Positions 9,302 through 17,065 of a DNA stretch of 64,000 bases are shown here, piece by piece. The stretch is taken from the NCBI GenBank assembly GCA_902465605.1, contig CABQNT010000012.1, positions 1 to 64,000 of the forward strand, in the 5' to 3' direction. The DNA comes from Prevotella sp902465605 (GTDB lineage Bacteria > Bacteroidota > Bacteroidia > Bacteroidales > Bacteroidaceae). The notes beneath the pieces are model-generated. The model worked only from the letters and a program-made list of their open reading frames with translations. It did no database searches and had not been told where the DNA came from. The position numbers were made by a program, and so were the translations under genes. Every line of letters begins with the position of its first letter. Position 1 is the stretch's first letter.

Positions 9302-10639
9302 ATGAAACATATAACATCTAACATCAGTCCTTGGGCATGGATACCCACGCTCTATTTTGCAGAGGGCATCCCCTATTTTATCGTTAACAACATATCGGTC
9401 ATCATGTTCACCAAGATGGGTGTGCCCAATGGTGACATGGCCATGTTTACCAGTTTGTTGTATCTGCCGTGGGTCATCAAACCCCTGTGGAGTCCGTTTG
9501 TCGACATTCTGCGCACCAAACGTTGGTGGATTGTGATGATGCAAGCCCTCATGAGCTTGGCTTTCATTTTGCTGACGTTTACCCTTCCACATCCTTCACC
9601 CGACATCATCGCTTCGGGCAATACACCCGTGAGCATGTTTACGCTTACGTTGGTGCTGTTTATCATCACCGCCTTTGCATCTGCAACCCACGACATCGCA
9701 GCTGATGGATTCTACATGTTGGCACTTAATCCTTCGCAGCAATCGTTCTTCGTCGGCATCAGGAGTACATTCTATCGCTTTGCCTCTATCTTCGGACAAG
9801 GCGTTTTGGTGTTCGTGGCTGGATATTTAGAGCTACACACGGGCAACATTCCGTTGTCGTGGATGATTACCTTGGGCATTACAAGCGTTTTGTTCACCAT
9901 CATTACCATTTATCACACCTTCTTTATTCCTTATCCTCAACAGGACAAAGGAAAGGTAGGTGCCACCGGTGTGCATGCTAAAGACATCGTTTCAGAGTTT
10001 GGACGTACCTTTGCAACCTATTTCAAGAAGCCCGGACTGTGGATAGCCATCGCCTTCATGTTGCTTTATCGTTTGCCCGAAGCCTTCTTACTCAAAATGG
10101 CTGTGCCCTTTTTAGTAGATAACAGTGCTGACGGAGGTTTGGCTATGAGCACCCAAGAGGTGGGGTTGGTCTATGGAACCATTGGTGTTATTGCACTGAC
10201 CATTGGTGGCATCATCGGTGGCATTGCAGCTTCCAACTGGGGACTCAAGAAGTCGTTGTGGCCAATGGCTGCCTGCATGACGCTTCCCTGCTTTACCTTT
10301 GTGTACCTTAGTATGTTCCTTCCTCACAACATCATTATCATCAGTGCTTGCGTGGCCGTCGAACAGTTTGGCTATGGATTTGGTTTCACTGCCTACATGT
10401 TGTACATGATGTATTTCTCTGAAGGCGAATTTAAGACCGCCCACTATGCCATTTGCACGGCATTCATGGCACTGAGCATGATGATTCCAGGTATGTTTGC
10501 CGGTTATCTGCAAGAGTGGTTGGGTTACGAACACTTCTTCTGGTTGGTCATTGCCTGCTGCTTGGCAACCGTCATGGTTACATTAATTATCAAAGTTGAC
10601 CCTCATTATGGACGTAAAGATGCTGAAAATGTTAAATAA
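9302..10639 (+). CDS. AmpG-like muropeptide permease (MFS, PAT family)
   Basis: A 445-residue polytopic membrane protein with twelve hydrophobic segments. The start (SPWAWIPTLYFAEGIPYFIVNN, split after the first helix) and the loop following (LLYLPWVIKPLWSPFVD) are the signature of AmpG and acetyl-CoA transporter-like MFS proteins. AmpG imports GlcNAc-anhydro-muropeptides from the periplasm into the cytoplasm. The island thus has two importers: this one for larger turnover products and the symporter at 1646 for free sugar. The reading frame overlaps the start of the second NamZ gene by 20 bp, which suggests coupled translation. Substrate is inferred from family and neighbours. Confidence 0.82.
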   Translation: MKHITSNISPWAWIPTLYFAEGIPYFIVNNISVIMFTKMGVPNGDMAMFTSLLYLPWVIKPLWSPFVDILRTKRWWIVMMQALMSLAFILLTFTLPHPSPDIIASGNTPVSMFTLTLVLFIITAFASATHDIAADGFYMLALNPSQQSFFVGIRSTFYRFASIFGQGVLVFVAGYLELHTGNIPLSWMITLGITSVLFTIITIYHTFFIPYPQQDKGKVGATGVHAKDIVSEFGRTFATYFKKPGLWIAIAFMLLYRLPEAFLLKMAVPFLVDNSADGGLAMSTQEVGLVYGTIGVIALTIGGIIGGIAASNWGLKKSLWPMAACMTLPCFTFVYLSMFLPHNIIIISACVAVEQFGYGFGFTAYMLYMMYFSEGEFKTAHYAICTAFMALSMMIPGMFAGYLQEWLGYEHFFWLVIACCLATVMVTLIIKVDPHYGRKDAENVK

Positions 10640-11885
10640 TTCTTTCAAAAAACTATTTTTACTTGCCTTCATGCTTTGTTTCATTGCCACCGTTTTACCG
10701 GCAAGAAACAAACAAGTATTAACTGGTATTGATGTGTTAGAACGTCAAAATTTCAAACAATTGCAAGGCAAGCGCATTGGTCTTATCACCAATCCTACGG
10801 GTGTTAACCGCTATTTGAAGTCAACCATCGACATCTTGCACGATGCTCCTGGCGTCAAACTGGTAGCGCTCTATGGACCTGAGCATGGTGTGCGAGGCGA
10901 CATCCATGCAGGTGCGAAGGTGCAAGACCAAAAAGATGAGAAAACAGGTTTGCCCATTTTCTCCCTCTATGGCAAGACACGAAAGCCCACCAAAGAGATG
11001 CTTTGTGGCATCGATGCCTTGGTGTACGACATTCAAGACATTGGGGCACGCTCGTTTACCTTTATCAGTACCATGGGGTTAGCCATGGAAGCGGCTGCCG
11101 AAAATGGCATCGAATTCATTGTACTGGATCGCCCAAACCCACTTGGCGGCCTGCACATTGAAGGCAATGTGGTGGAAGATGATTGCATGTCGTTTGTCAG
11201 TCAGTTCCGCATTCCCTATATCTACGGACTTACTTGTGGCGAATTAGCGCAGATGCTCAATGGCGAGCGTATGTTGAAGCATGGCGTTCAATGCAAACTA
11301 ACGGTCATTAAGATGAAACGTTGGAGACGAAAAATGACCTACGAAGACACCAATTTGCCGTGGATAGCATCCTCTCCACACATTCCACAAGCCATTACTG
11401 CATGGTATTATCCAACAACCGGTATTGTTGGTGAGTTTGGTTATCTCTCTATTGGCGTTGGATATACCCTGCCCTTCCAACTGTTTGCCGCCCCTTGGAT
11501 TAAGGCCGAAGAACTTGCCAAGGCCATGAATGCCCATCGATTACCTGGTGTTACCTTCCGTCCCATTCATCTTAGTCCGTTTTATAGCGTGGGAAAAGGC
11601 GAGCAACTGCAAGGCGTTCAGATACATATCACGAACTATAAGACAGTTCAACTCACCCCCATTCAATTTGTATTTATGCAAGAAATAGCTCGTTTATATC
11701 CCGAACACTCGGTGATGGAGCATGCCAATCAGGCCCGTTTCTCCATGTTCGACAAAGTGTGTGGTTCTAAACAAATACGCGAACGCTTCATGAAACACAA
11801 CCGCTGGGAGGATATTGCACCTTATTGGAACAAGGACGTGAAGGCTTTTAAGCAACTGTCAAAGAAATATTATCTATATCGTTAA
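10620..11885 (+). CDS. namZ: NamZ-like exo-beta-N-acetylmuramidase (DUF1343, GH171), paralog 2
   Basis: A 421-residue secreted DUF1343 protein. I chose the ATG at 10620 because it gives a compact signal peptide (MLKMLNNSFKKLFLLAFMLC); an earlier ATG at 10596 only adds residues overlapping the previous gene, and 10629 is also possible. Family landmarks are all present: ALYGPEHGVRGDIHAG, DIQDIGARSFTF, VLDRPNPLGG, IPYIYGLTCGELA, TNLPWIASSPHIP and FGYLSIGVGYTLPF. It is clearly a diverged paralog of the protein at 448 rather than a recent copy; for example FEGTNVSLGRGT there corresponds to GEFGYLSIGVG here. The two may differ in preferred fragment or in location. The gene overlaps the AmpG-like gene and precedes the acyltransferase by 14 bp. 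Confidence 0.87.
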   Translation: MLKMLNNSFKKLFLLAFMLCFIATVLPARNKQVLTGIDVLERQNFKQLQGKRIGLITNPTGVNRYLKSTIDILHDAPGVKLVALYGPEHGVRGDIHAGAKVQDQKDEKTGLPIFSLYGKTRKPTKEMLCGIDALVYDIQDIGARSFTFISTMGLAMEAAAENGIEFIVLDRPNPLGGLHIEGNVVEDDCMSFVSQFRIPYIYGLTCGELAQMLNGERMLKHGVQCKLTVIKMKRWRRKMTYEDTNLPWIASSPHIPQAITAWYYPTTGIVGEFGYLSIGVGYTLPFQLFAAPWIKAEELAKAMNAHRLPGVTFRPIHLSPFYSVGKGEQLQGVQIHITNYKTVQLTPIQFVFMQEIARLYPEHSVMEHANQARFSMFDKVCGSKQIRERFMKHNRWEDIAPYWNKDVKAFKQLSKKYYLYR

Positions 11886-11899
11886 AATCATATTGCGCT

Positions 11900-13111
11900 A
11901 TGAATGTTACACAAAAACCACAGAGTAAACGCATCTTAGCCATCGATATTCTACGAGGCATCACCATCGCTGGCATGATACTCGTGAACAATCCAGGCAG
12001 CTGGGCACACATCTTTGCCCCCCTCGAGCACGCAGAATGGAACGGAATGACACCCACTGACTTGGTATTCCCTTTCTTCATGTTTGTCATGGGGATGTGT
12101 ATTTTCATTTCCATGCAGAAATATCAGTTTGCGTGCAACCGCCAAACGGTTTACAAAATTATACGCCGCACGCTGCTACTCTACCTCGTAGGCATATTCG
12201 TTGGTTGGTTTTCAAGGTTCTGCCATCGCTGGGCTTTCCCATTAGAAGACGCTACTTTAGGTCAGCAAATATGGCATACCGTATGGTCGTTCGACACCAT
12301 TCGGTTGTCAGGCGTGTTGGCACGGTTAGCCATTTGTTATGGCATCACAGCCCTGTTGGCCATCACCGTGCGTCATCGTTACTTGCTCAGCATCGTCATC
12401 ACCTTGTTAATAGGCTATACCATCTTATTGTTTTGCGGCAATGGTTTTGCGTACGATGAAACAAATATCCTGTCCATTGTCGACCGAGCCGTTCTTACCG
12501 ATGCGCACATGTACCATGACAATGGCATCGATCCCGAAGGATTGTTAAGTACATTTCCAGCCATTGCCCACACTCTCATTGGCTTTTTGATTGGCAAACT
12601 GGCTTTCAGTAAACAAAAAACTGTTACTGCCACCACGCAGAACGACCCCAAGACAGGTCTCATTTTACACAACATCGTTCCGCTGTTCATTGCAGGAACC
12701 ATCCTAACTTTCAGCGGTTTGTTGCTTGCCTATGGATGTCCGCTCAACAAAAAGATATGGTCGCCCACCTTTGTGCTGACAAGTTGTGGATTGGCCTCGA
12801 CGCTCTTAGCCCTGTTAATATGGCTCATCGACGTGAAAGGATATAAGCGTTGGTGCCGCTTTTTTGAAGTATTTGGCATGAATCCACTCTTCTTATATGT
12901 TATGAGTGGTGTGATTGCCATCTTGTTTGGTTCGTTCCAGTTCCCATTTGGCGATGAGCCAACCTCAATCACAGGTTTTCTTTACCGTGATGTTTTTTCA
13001 CCTTTGTTAGGACAAACCTTTGGATCGCTGGCCCATGCCCTGCTCATCATCACGATACTTTGGATTCTTGGCTACATTCTCTACAAGAAACGTATATTCA
13101 TTAAATTATAA
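11900..13111 (+). CDS. DUF5009/HGSNAT-like membrane acyltransferase
   Basis: A 403-residue membrane protein with about ten hydrophobic segments. The opening RILAIDILRGITIAGMILVNNPGSW and the following LVFPFFMFVMGMCIF are the hallmark of the DUF5009 / heparan-alpha-glucosaminide N-acetyltransferase-like family (NagX type). Human HGSNAT moves acetyl groups across a membrane onto glucosamine. Bacterial relatives often sit beside amino-sugar catabolic genes. In this island it could re-acetylate glucosamine or otherwise modify imported sugars; that role is inferred. It lies 14 bp behind the second namZ and 14 bp before the kinase gene, so co-transcription is likely. Confidence 0.75.
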   Translation: MNVTQKPQSKRILAIDILRGITIAGMILVNNPGSWAHIFAPLEHAEWNGMTPTDLVFPFFMFVMGMCIFISMQKYQFACNRQTVYKIIRRTLLLYLVGIFVGWFSRFCHRWAFPLEDATLGQQIWHTVWSFDTIRLSGVLARLAICYGITALLAITVRHRYLLSIVITLLIGYTILLFCGNGFAYDETNILSIVDRAVLTDAHMYHDNGIDPEGLLSTFPAIAHTLIGFLIGKLAFSKQKTVTATTQNDPKTGLILHNIVPLFIAGTILTFSGLLLAYGCPLNKKIWSPTFVLTSCGLASTLLALLIWLIDVKGYKRWCRFFEVFGMNPLFLYVMSGVIAILFGSFQFPFGDEPTSITGFLYRDVFSPLLGQTFGSLAHALLIITILWILGYILYKKRIFIKL

Positions 13112-13125
13112 AAATACTGCACGAC

Positions 13126-13974
13126 ATGAAACAAAACATATATTTGATAGCCGACAGTGGCTCGACAAAAACAGATTGGGCGATCATTGAAAACAATCAA
13201 CTGGGAAAGGTCATCACCACAAAAGGGATGAATCCTGTCTTTCAATCGACCGACGAAATGGTAGCTGAAATCACAGAAAACCTTCTGCCTCACCTGCCCA
13301 CCAAACATTTTTCCAACATCTTCTTTTATGGAGCTGGCTGCATACCCGAAAAGGTTTCAGTGGTTGAAAATGCCCTACGACAGGTGCTCATGGTAGACCA
13401 AAAGGTTGAAGTAAACTCAGATCTCTTGGCTGCGGCACGCGCTTTGTGTGGGAAAGAGCCTGGCATTGCCTGCATCTTGGGCACTGGGTCGAACTCATGT
13501 TTTTACGATGGCAAGCAAATAGCATGGCAAGTGCCTGCCCTCGGCTTTATCCTTGGCGATGAAGGGAGTGGCGCCAACTTGGGTAAGCGGTTGGTGAGCG
13601 ACCTCTTAAAAAACCAGTTGGATGATCAACTCAAAGAAGAATTTTTCGCACAGTTCAACACCAACATGGCTAACATTATTGAAAATGTTTACCGCAAACC
13701 ATTTCCAAGTCGTTATTTGGCCAGTCTAAACGTATTCTTGGAGCAGCATAAAACACACAAAGCCGTGCACGCGCTTCTGGTAAACGCTTTCTCTGATTTT
13801 ATCCGCCGCAACGTCATGCAATACGATTACCATGAGTATCCCATGAATTGCATTGGCACCATCGCCCTTGTCTATCAATCGGAACTAACCGAAGCCGCAC
13901 AGGCATTGGGCGTAAAGATAGGAACCATCAGCAAAGCCCCCATGGAGGGACTGCTCAAATACCACACATTATAA
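13126..13974 (+). CDS. murK: BadF/BadG-family N-acetyl-sugar kinase (MurK-like)
   Basis: A 282-residue cytoplasmic kinase of the ASKHA fold. LIADSGSTKTDWAII (residues 5-19) is the phosphate-1 loop, GAGCIPE (about 69) follows, and ILGTGSNSCFYDG (about 120) and GFILGDEGSGANLGKRLV (about 143) form phosphate-2 and the sugar site. It has the size and sequence of the Bacteroidetes kinases called N-acetylglucosamine kinase. In Tannerella forsythia such a kinase (MurK) makes MurNAc-6-phosphate for MurQ. The murQ gene follows directly here (17 bp), which supports the MurK assignment, although GlcNAc could also be a substrate. Confidence 0.82.
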   Translation: MKQNIYLIADSGSTKTDWAIIENNQLGKVITTKGMNPVFQSTDEMVAEITENLLPHLPTKHFSNIFFYGAGCIPEKVSVVENALRQVLMVDQKVEVNSDLLAAARALCGKEPGIACILGTGSNSCFYDGKQIAWQVPALGFILGDEGSGANLGKRLVSDLLKNQLDDQLKEEFFAQFNTNMANIIENVYRKPFPSRYLASLNVFLEQHKTHKAVHALLVNAFSDFIRRNVMQYDYHEYPMNCIGTIALVYQSELTEAAQALGVKIGTISKAPMEGLLKYHTL

Positions 13975-13991
13975 AAACAGGAGGATAAGTC

Positions 13992-14819
13992 ATGAGCTTT
14001 AAGAAGATAACCGAAGAAGCTTCGCTGTACAACGACTTGGAACATAAGTCGGTAGAAGAACTTTTACAAGACATCAACACCGAAGATCAAAAGGTGGCGT
14101 TGGCCGTACAAAAAACCATTCCACAAATAGCCAAATTGGTGAAGCTGATTGTGCCAAGAATGAAACAAGGCGGACGCATTTTCTACATGGGAGCCGGAAC
14201 CAGTGGCCGTTTAGGTGTGTTGGACGCTTCTGAACTGCCCCCAACCTTCGGCGTTTCAAAGACATTAGTCATCGGACTCATTGCTGGTGGCGACACGGCT
14301 TTGCGCAATGCGGTTGAAGCGGCAGAGGACGATGAGGAACATGGTTGGAACGAGCTGGCAGAGCATAACATCAACAGCAATGATACCGTGATTGGCATTG
14401 CCGCATCGGGTACGACGCCATACGTTGTGGGCGCATTGCGCGATGCACGCGAACATGGCATTCTGACAGCCTGCATCACCAGCAATCCTGATTCGCCAAT
14501 GGCAGCCGAGTCGGACATCCCCATCGAAATGATTGTCGGACCAGAGTATGTCACCGGTAGCTCGCGCATGAAATCGGGTACGGGACAAAAAATGATTCTC
14601 AACATGATTAGTACCGCTGTCATGATACAATTAGGACGCGTGAAGGGCAACAAGATGGTTAACATGCAGCTGACCAACCAAAAACTCGTAGACCGTGGCA
14701 CGCGCATGCTGGTCGACATACTGGGGTTAGACTATGGCAAAGCCAAAAGTCTGCTGCTGCTTCACGGTTCTGTAGAAAAGGTGCTGCAAGAAACAAAACT
14801 ACCCACGAAAGACGAATGA
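13992..14819 (+). CDS. murQ: N-acetylmuramic acid 6-phosphate etherase
   Basis: MurQ removes the D-lactyl ether from MurNAc-6-phosphate to give GlcNAc-6-phosphate and D-lactate, the committed step of MurNAc use. The 275-residue sequence carries the SIS-domain motifs: IFYMGAGTSGRLGVLDASELPPTFG (split here: IFYMGAGTSGRLGV, then DASELPPTFG with the active-site Glu), AVEAAEDD with the second acidic residue, GIAASGTTPYVVGAL, and GSSRMKSGTGQKMILN. Length is slightly under the E. coli enzyme. It is the strongest single proof that the island serves MurNAc salvage. It is preceded at 17 bp by the kinase and followed at 31 bp by the serine hydrolase. Confidence 0.95.
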   Translation: MSFKKITEEASLYNDLEHKSVEELLQDINTEDQKVALAVQKTIPQIAKLVKLIVPRMKQGGRIFYMGAGTSGRLGVLDASELPPTFGVSKTLVIGLIAGGDTALRNAVEAAEDDEEHGWNELAEHNINSNDTVIGIAASGTTPYVVGALRDAREHGILTACITSNPDSPMAAESDIPIEMIVGPEYVTGSSRMKSGTGQKMILNMISTAVMIQLGRVKGNKMVNMQLTNQKLVDRGTRMLVDILGLDYGKAKSLLLLHGSVEKVLQETKLPTKDE

Positions 14820-14850
14820 TGACCACCCTTAACTTAAAAACATATCAACG

Positions 14851-16707
14851 ATGAAACGAATGAGTTTTCTGTTGCTCTTGATGGTAGGGATGCTTTCCTC
14901 CATCAGGGCCAACGATATCCCGGTAGTCTACCCCGAACAGGTAGGCATGAACAGGCAGCGTCTGCAAAATGCTGACTGCGTTATCAATCAAGCCATCCGT
15001 GAAAAGCAAATTCCCGGAGCAGTGTTAGCGGTGGTTAGACATGGCAAGATGGCCTATCTCAAGGCCTACGGCAACCGTCAACTCATTCCGACGGTGGAAC
15101 CCATGACCACGAACACGGTTTTTGACCTGGCCTCGTGTACCAAACCAGTGGCTACAACGATGGCTACCATGCTCCTCATTGAGCGTGGAATGTTGCGCAC
15201 TGCGGATGCCGTCAAGATGTATCTGCCCCACTTTCAAAGTTGGAACAGCCAACAAAATGACACCACAACCATACGCATCAGCAACCTGTTGACGCATACA
15301 TCAGGCCTGCCACCCTACGCGCCCGTCAATCAATTGAGCAGCGAGCCCGGTGCTGACAAGCAACAAGTGTTGGCACGTTACATCGATCAATGCCAACGAC
15401 AATACAAAACGGGTACGGACATGCGGTATAGTTGTCTCAACTATATCACCTTGCAACGCATTATCGAACACATTACCCATCAATCGTTAAGAACTTTTTG
15501 TGCCGAAAACATCTTCATTCCTTTAGGTATGAGCCACACCGATTTCATACCCTGCGCGCAAGACAAAAAGGGAAATTGGACGAACACCGATGAGCCACGA
15601 TGGGGCAAAAGAAACGACTCTGCCGCTTATCTCCTCGCTCCTACCGAGCAACAAGCCAACGGACAAGTGCTCAAGGGACAGGTTCACGACCCCTTGGCAC
15701 GCGTCATGAATGCGGGGATATCAGGCAATGCGGGCTTGTTTTCAACAGCTTCCGACCTGGCTGTGCTTTGTGCCATGCTGCAAAACGGAGGTTCGTGGAA
15801 CGGCAAACGCATTCTGTCACCCAACACCATCCAAGCCATGCGCACCATTCCATCAAGCCTGAAAGACTTTGGACGCAGCTTAGGATGGGACGTGTCGTCG
15901 CCATACGCCTCGAACAAAGGCGATCTGTTGAGCAACGAGACCTACGGACATACGGGATATACGGGTACTTCTATCGTGATAGACCCGGTGAACGACCTCT
16001 CCATCATCCTACTTATCAACTGCGTACACCCACAGGACAAGGGCAACACCGTGCGTTTGCGGGCCTTGGTGGCTAACGCCGTTGCAGCCAGCATCACCAA
16101 TGAAGAACCTTTGTACCATGAGCATTACTACCAACGCATGCTGCAATTTGAAAACGAACCTGCCATACAGAAAAACAACATCGTGATGTTGGGAAACAGC
16201 ATTACGGAGGGTGGCAAAGATTGGGCAGCTAAGTTGGGTAACAAAAACGTTGTCAACCGCGGCATCAGTGGCGATGTAGCCACAGGTATTTACGACAGAC
16301 TGCACACCATCTTGCCCGCACATCCCGCCAAGATATTCTTGATGGTTGGGGTAAACGATGTGAGCCACGACCTCAGCACCGACAGCATTGCCAACATGAT
16401 TATACGACTGACGGAACGCATCCGACGCGAATCGCCGCAAACCAAGCTCTATCTACAGAGTATGCTTCCTATCCGCGAATCAACAGGCAGATGGAAACGA
16501 CTGGTGGGTAAGACCGAACAAATACCCGAAATCAATGCGAGGTTGCAGGCATGGGCAAAGCAAAATCATGTCACCTACATCAATCTCTTCCCGCTATTTA
16601 CTGAGCCAGGCACACATATCATGCGCCAAGAACTAACCTACGATGGTTTACATCTAACAGAAAAGGGGTATGAAGTGTGGATTAAAGTGTTGAAAAAATA
16701 TTTATAG
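14851..16707 (+). CDS. Secreted serine hydrolase (beta-lactamase class C fold) fused to SGNH/GDSL esterase
   Basis: A 618-residue secreted protein (signal peptide 1-20). The first domain, about 30-400, is a class C beta-lactamase/EstB-type serine hydrolase: nucleophile S95 in SCTK (S-x-x-K98), MRYSCLNYI at about 191, and HTGYTGTSIVIDP in place of the KTG box. The usual Y-x-N (or Y-S-D) triad residue is Cys195, which is atypical. The second domain, about 440-618, is SGNH: GNSITEGG with S450, GISGDVATG, GVNDVSHD and DGLHLTEKG with the catalytic His. The pair probably deacylates or deesterifies cell-wall sugars or peptides in the periplasm. It closes the island; the next plus-strand stretch is array D and a terminator. 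Confidence 0.82.
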   Translation: MKRMSFLLLLMVGMLSSIRANDIPVVYPEQVGMNRQRLQNADCVINQAIREKQIPGAVLAVVRHGKMAYLKAYGNRQLIPTVEPMTTNTVFDLASCTKPVATTMATMLLIERGMLRTADAVKMYLPHFQSWNSQQNDTTTIRISNLLTHTSGLPPYAPVNQLSSEPGADKQQVLARYIDQCQRQYKTGTDMRYSCLNYITLQRIIEHITHQSLRTFCAENIFIPLGMSHTDFIPCAQDKKGNWTNTDEPRWGKRNDSAAYLLAPTEQQANGQVLKGQVHDPLARVMNAGISGNAGLFSTASDLAVLCAMLQNGGSWNGKRILSPNTIQAMRTIPSSLKDFGRSLGWDVSSPYASNKGDLLSNETYGHTGYTGTSIVIDPVNDLSIILLINCVHPQDKGNTVRLRALVANAVAASITNEEPLYHEHYYQRMLQFENEPAIQKNNIVMLGNSITEGGKDWAAKLGNKNVVNRGISGDVATGIYDRLHTILPAHPAKIFLMVGVNDVSHDLSTDSIANMIIRLTERIRRESPQTKLYLQSMLPIRESTGRWKRLVGKTEQIPEINARLQAWAKQNHVTYINLFPLFTEPGTHIMRQELTYDGLHLTEKGYEVWIKVLKKYL

Positions 16708-16814
16708 AACCCACGTTAAAACTGCGAGGAAGATAGATGTTAATTTACATCCTCTCATTAGAGTGAAAAGCGATAGTTCGACATACATTTCAATAAGCAT
16801 GAAGATGGGATGGC

Positions 16815-16902
16815 AAAAGCAATGAGTTTAGCATCCAAAAGCATTGAGTTTAGCATCCAAAAGCATTGAGTTTGGCACCCAAAAGCAATGACTTTGAAAA
16901 GC
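16815..16902. repeat. 22-bp tandem array D (four units, best conserved)
   Basis: Four units start at 16815, 16837, 16859 and 16881 with an exact 22-bp period. The first 19-20 bases of the third read AAAAGCATTGAGTTTGGCAC. Units 1-3 differ from each other at only a few positions, and the fourth decays at its end. This is the reference copy for the dispersed family described under arrays A, B, C and E. Confidence 0.9.
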
Positions 16903-17008
16903 CTCCTCTAATAGGTTGAATACCATACGAATAGAACTTGGTGAAAAACTATCGATTCAGATAAGAAACACCATAGCCTGATAACGCGTCGGACTGCCGA
17001 GTGTGAAC

Positions 17009-17043
17009 AAAAAATCCTTGCCCCATGGGACAAGGATTTTTTT
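17009..17043. terminator. Bidirectional intrinsic terminator
   Basis: The arms AAAAAATCCTTG and CAAGGATTTTTT enclose a short loop in which CCC and GGG can also pair. There is an A-tract on the left and a T-tract on the right, so it can end both the plus-strand island and the minus-strand typA transcript. Confidence 0.85.
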
Positions 17044-17065
17044 GTTTGTCGGCCTCAACGAACAA

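Larger units (their letters stand above)
16708..17065. other. Convergent intergenic region with repeat array and terminator
   Basis: A 358-bp gap between two convergent genes. It contains array D (16815-16902) and the bidirectional terminator at 17009-17043. I see no coding signal. Confidence 0.7.
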
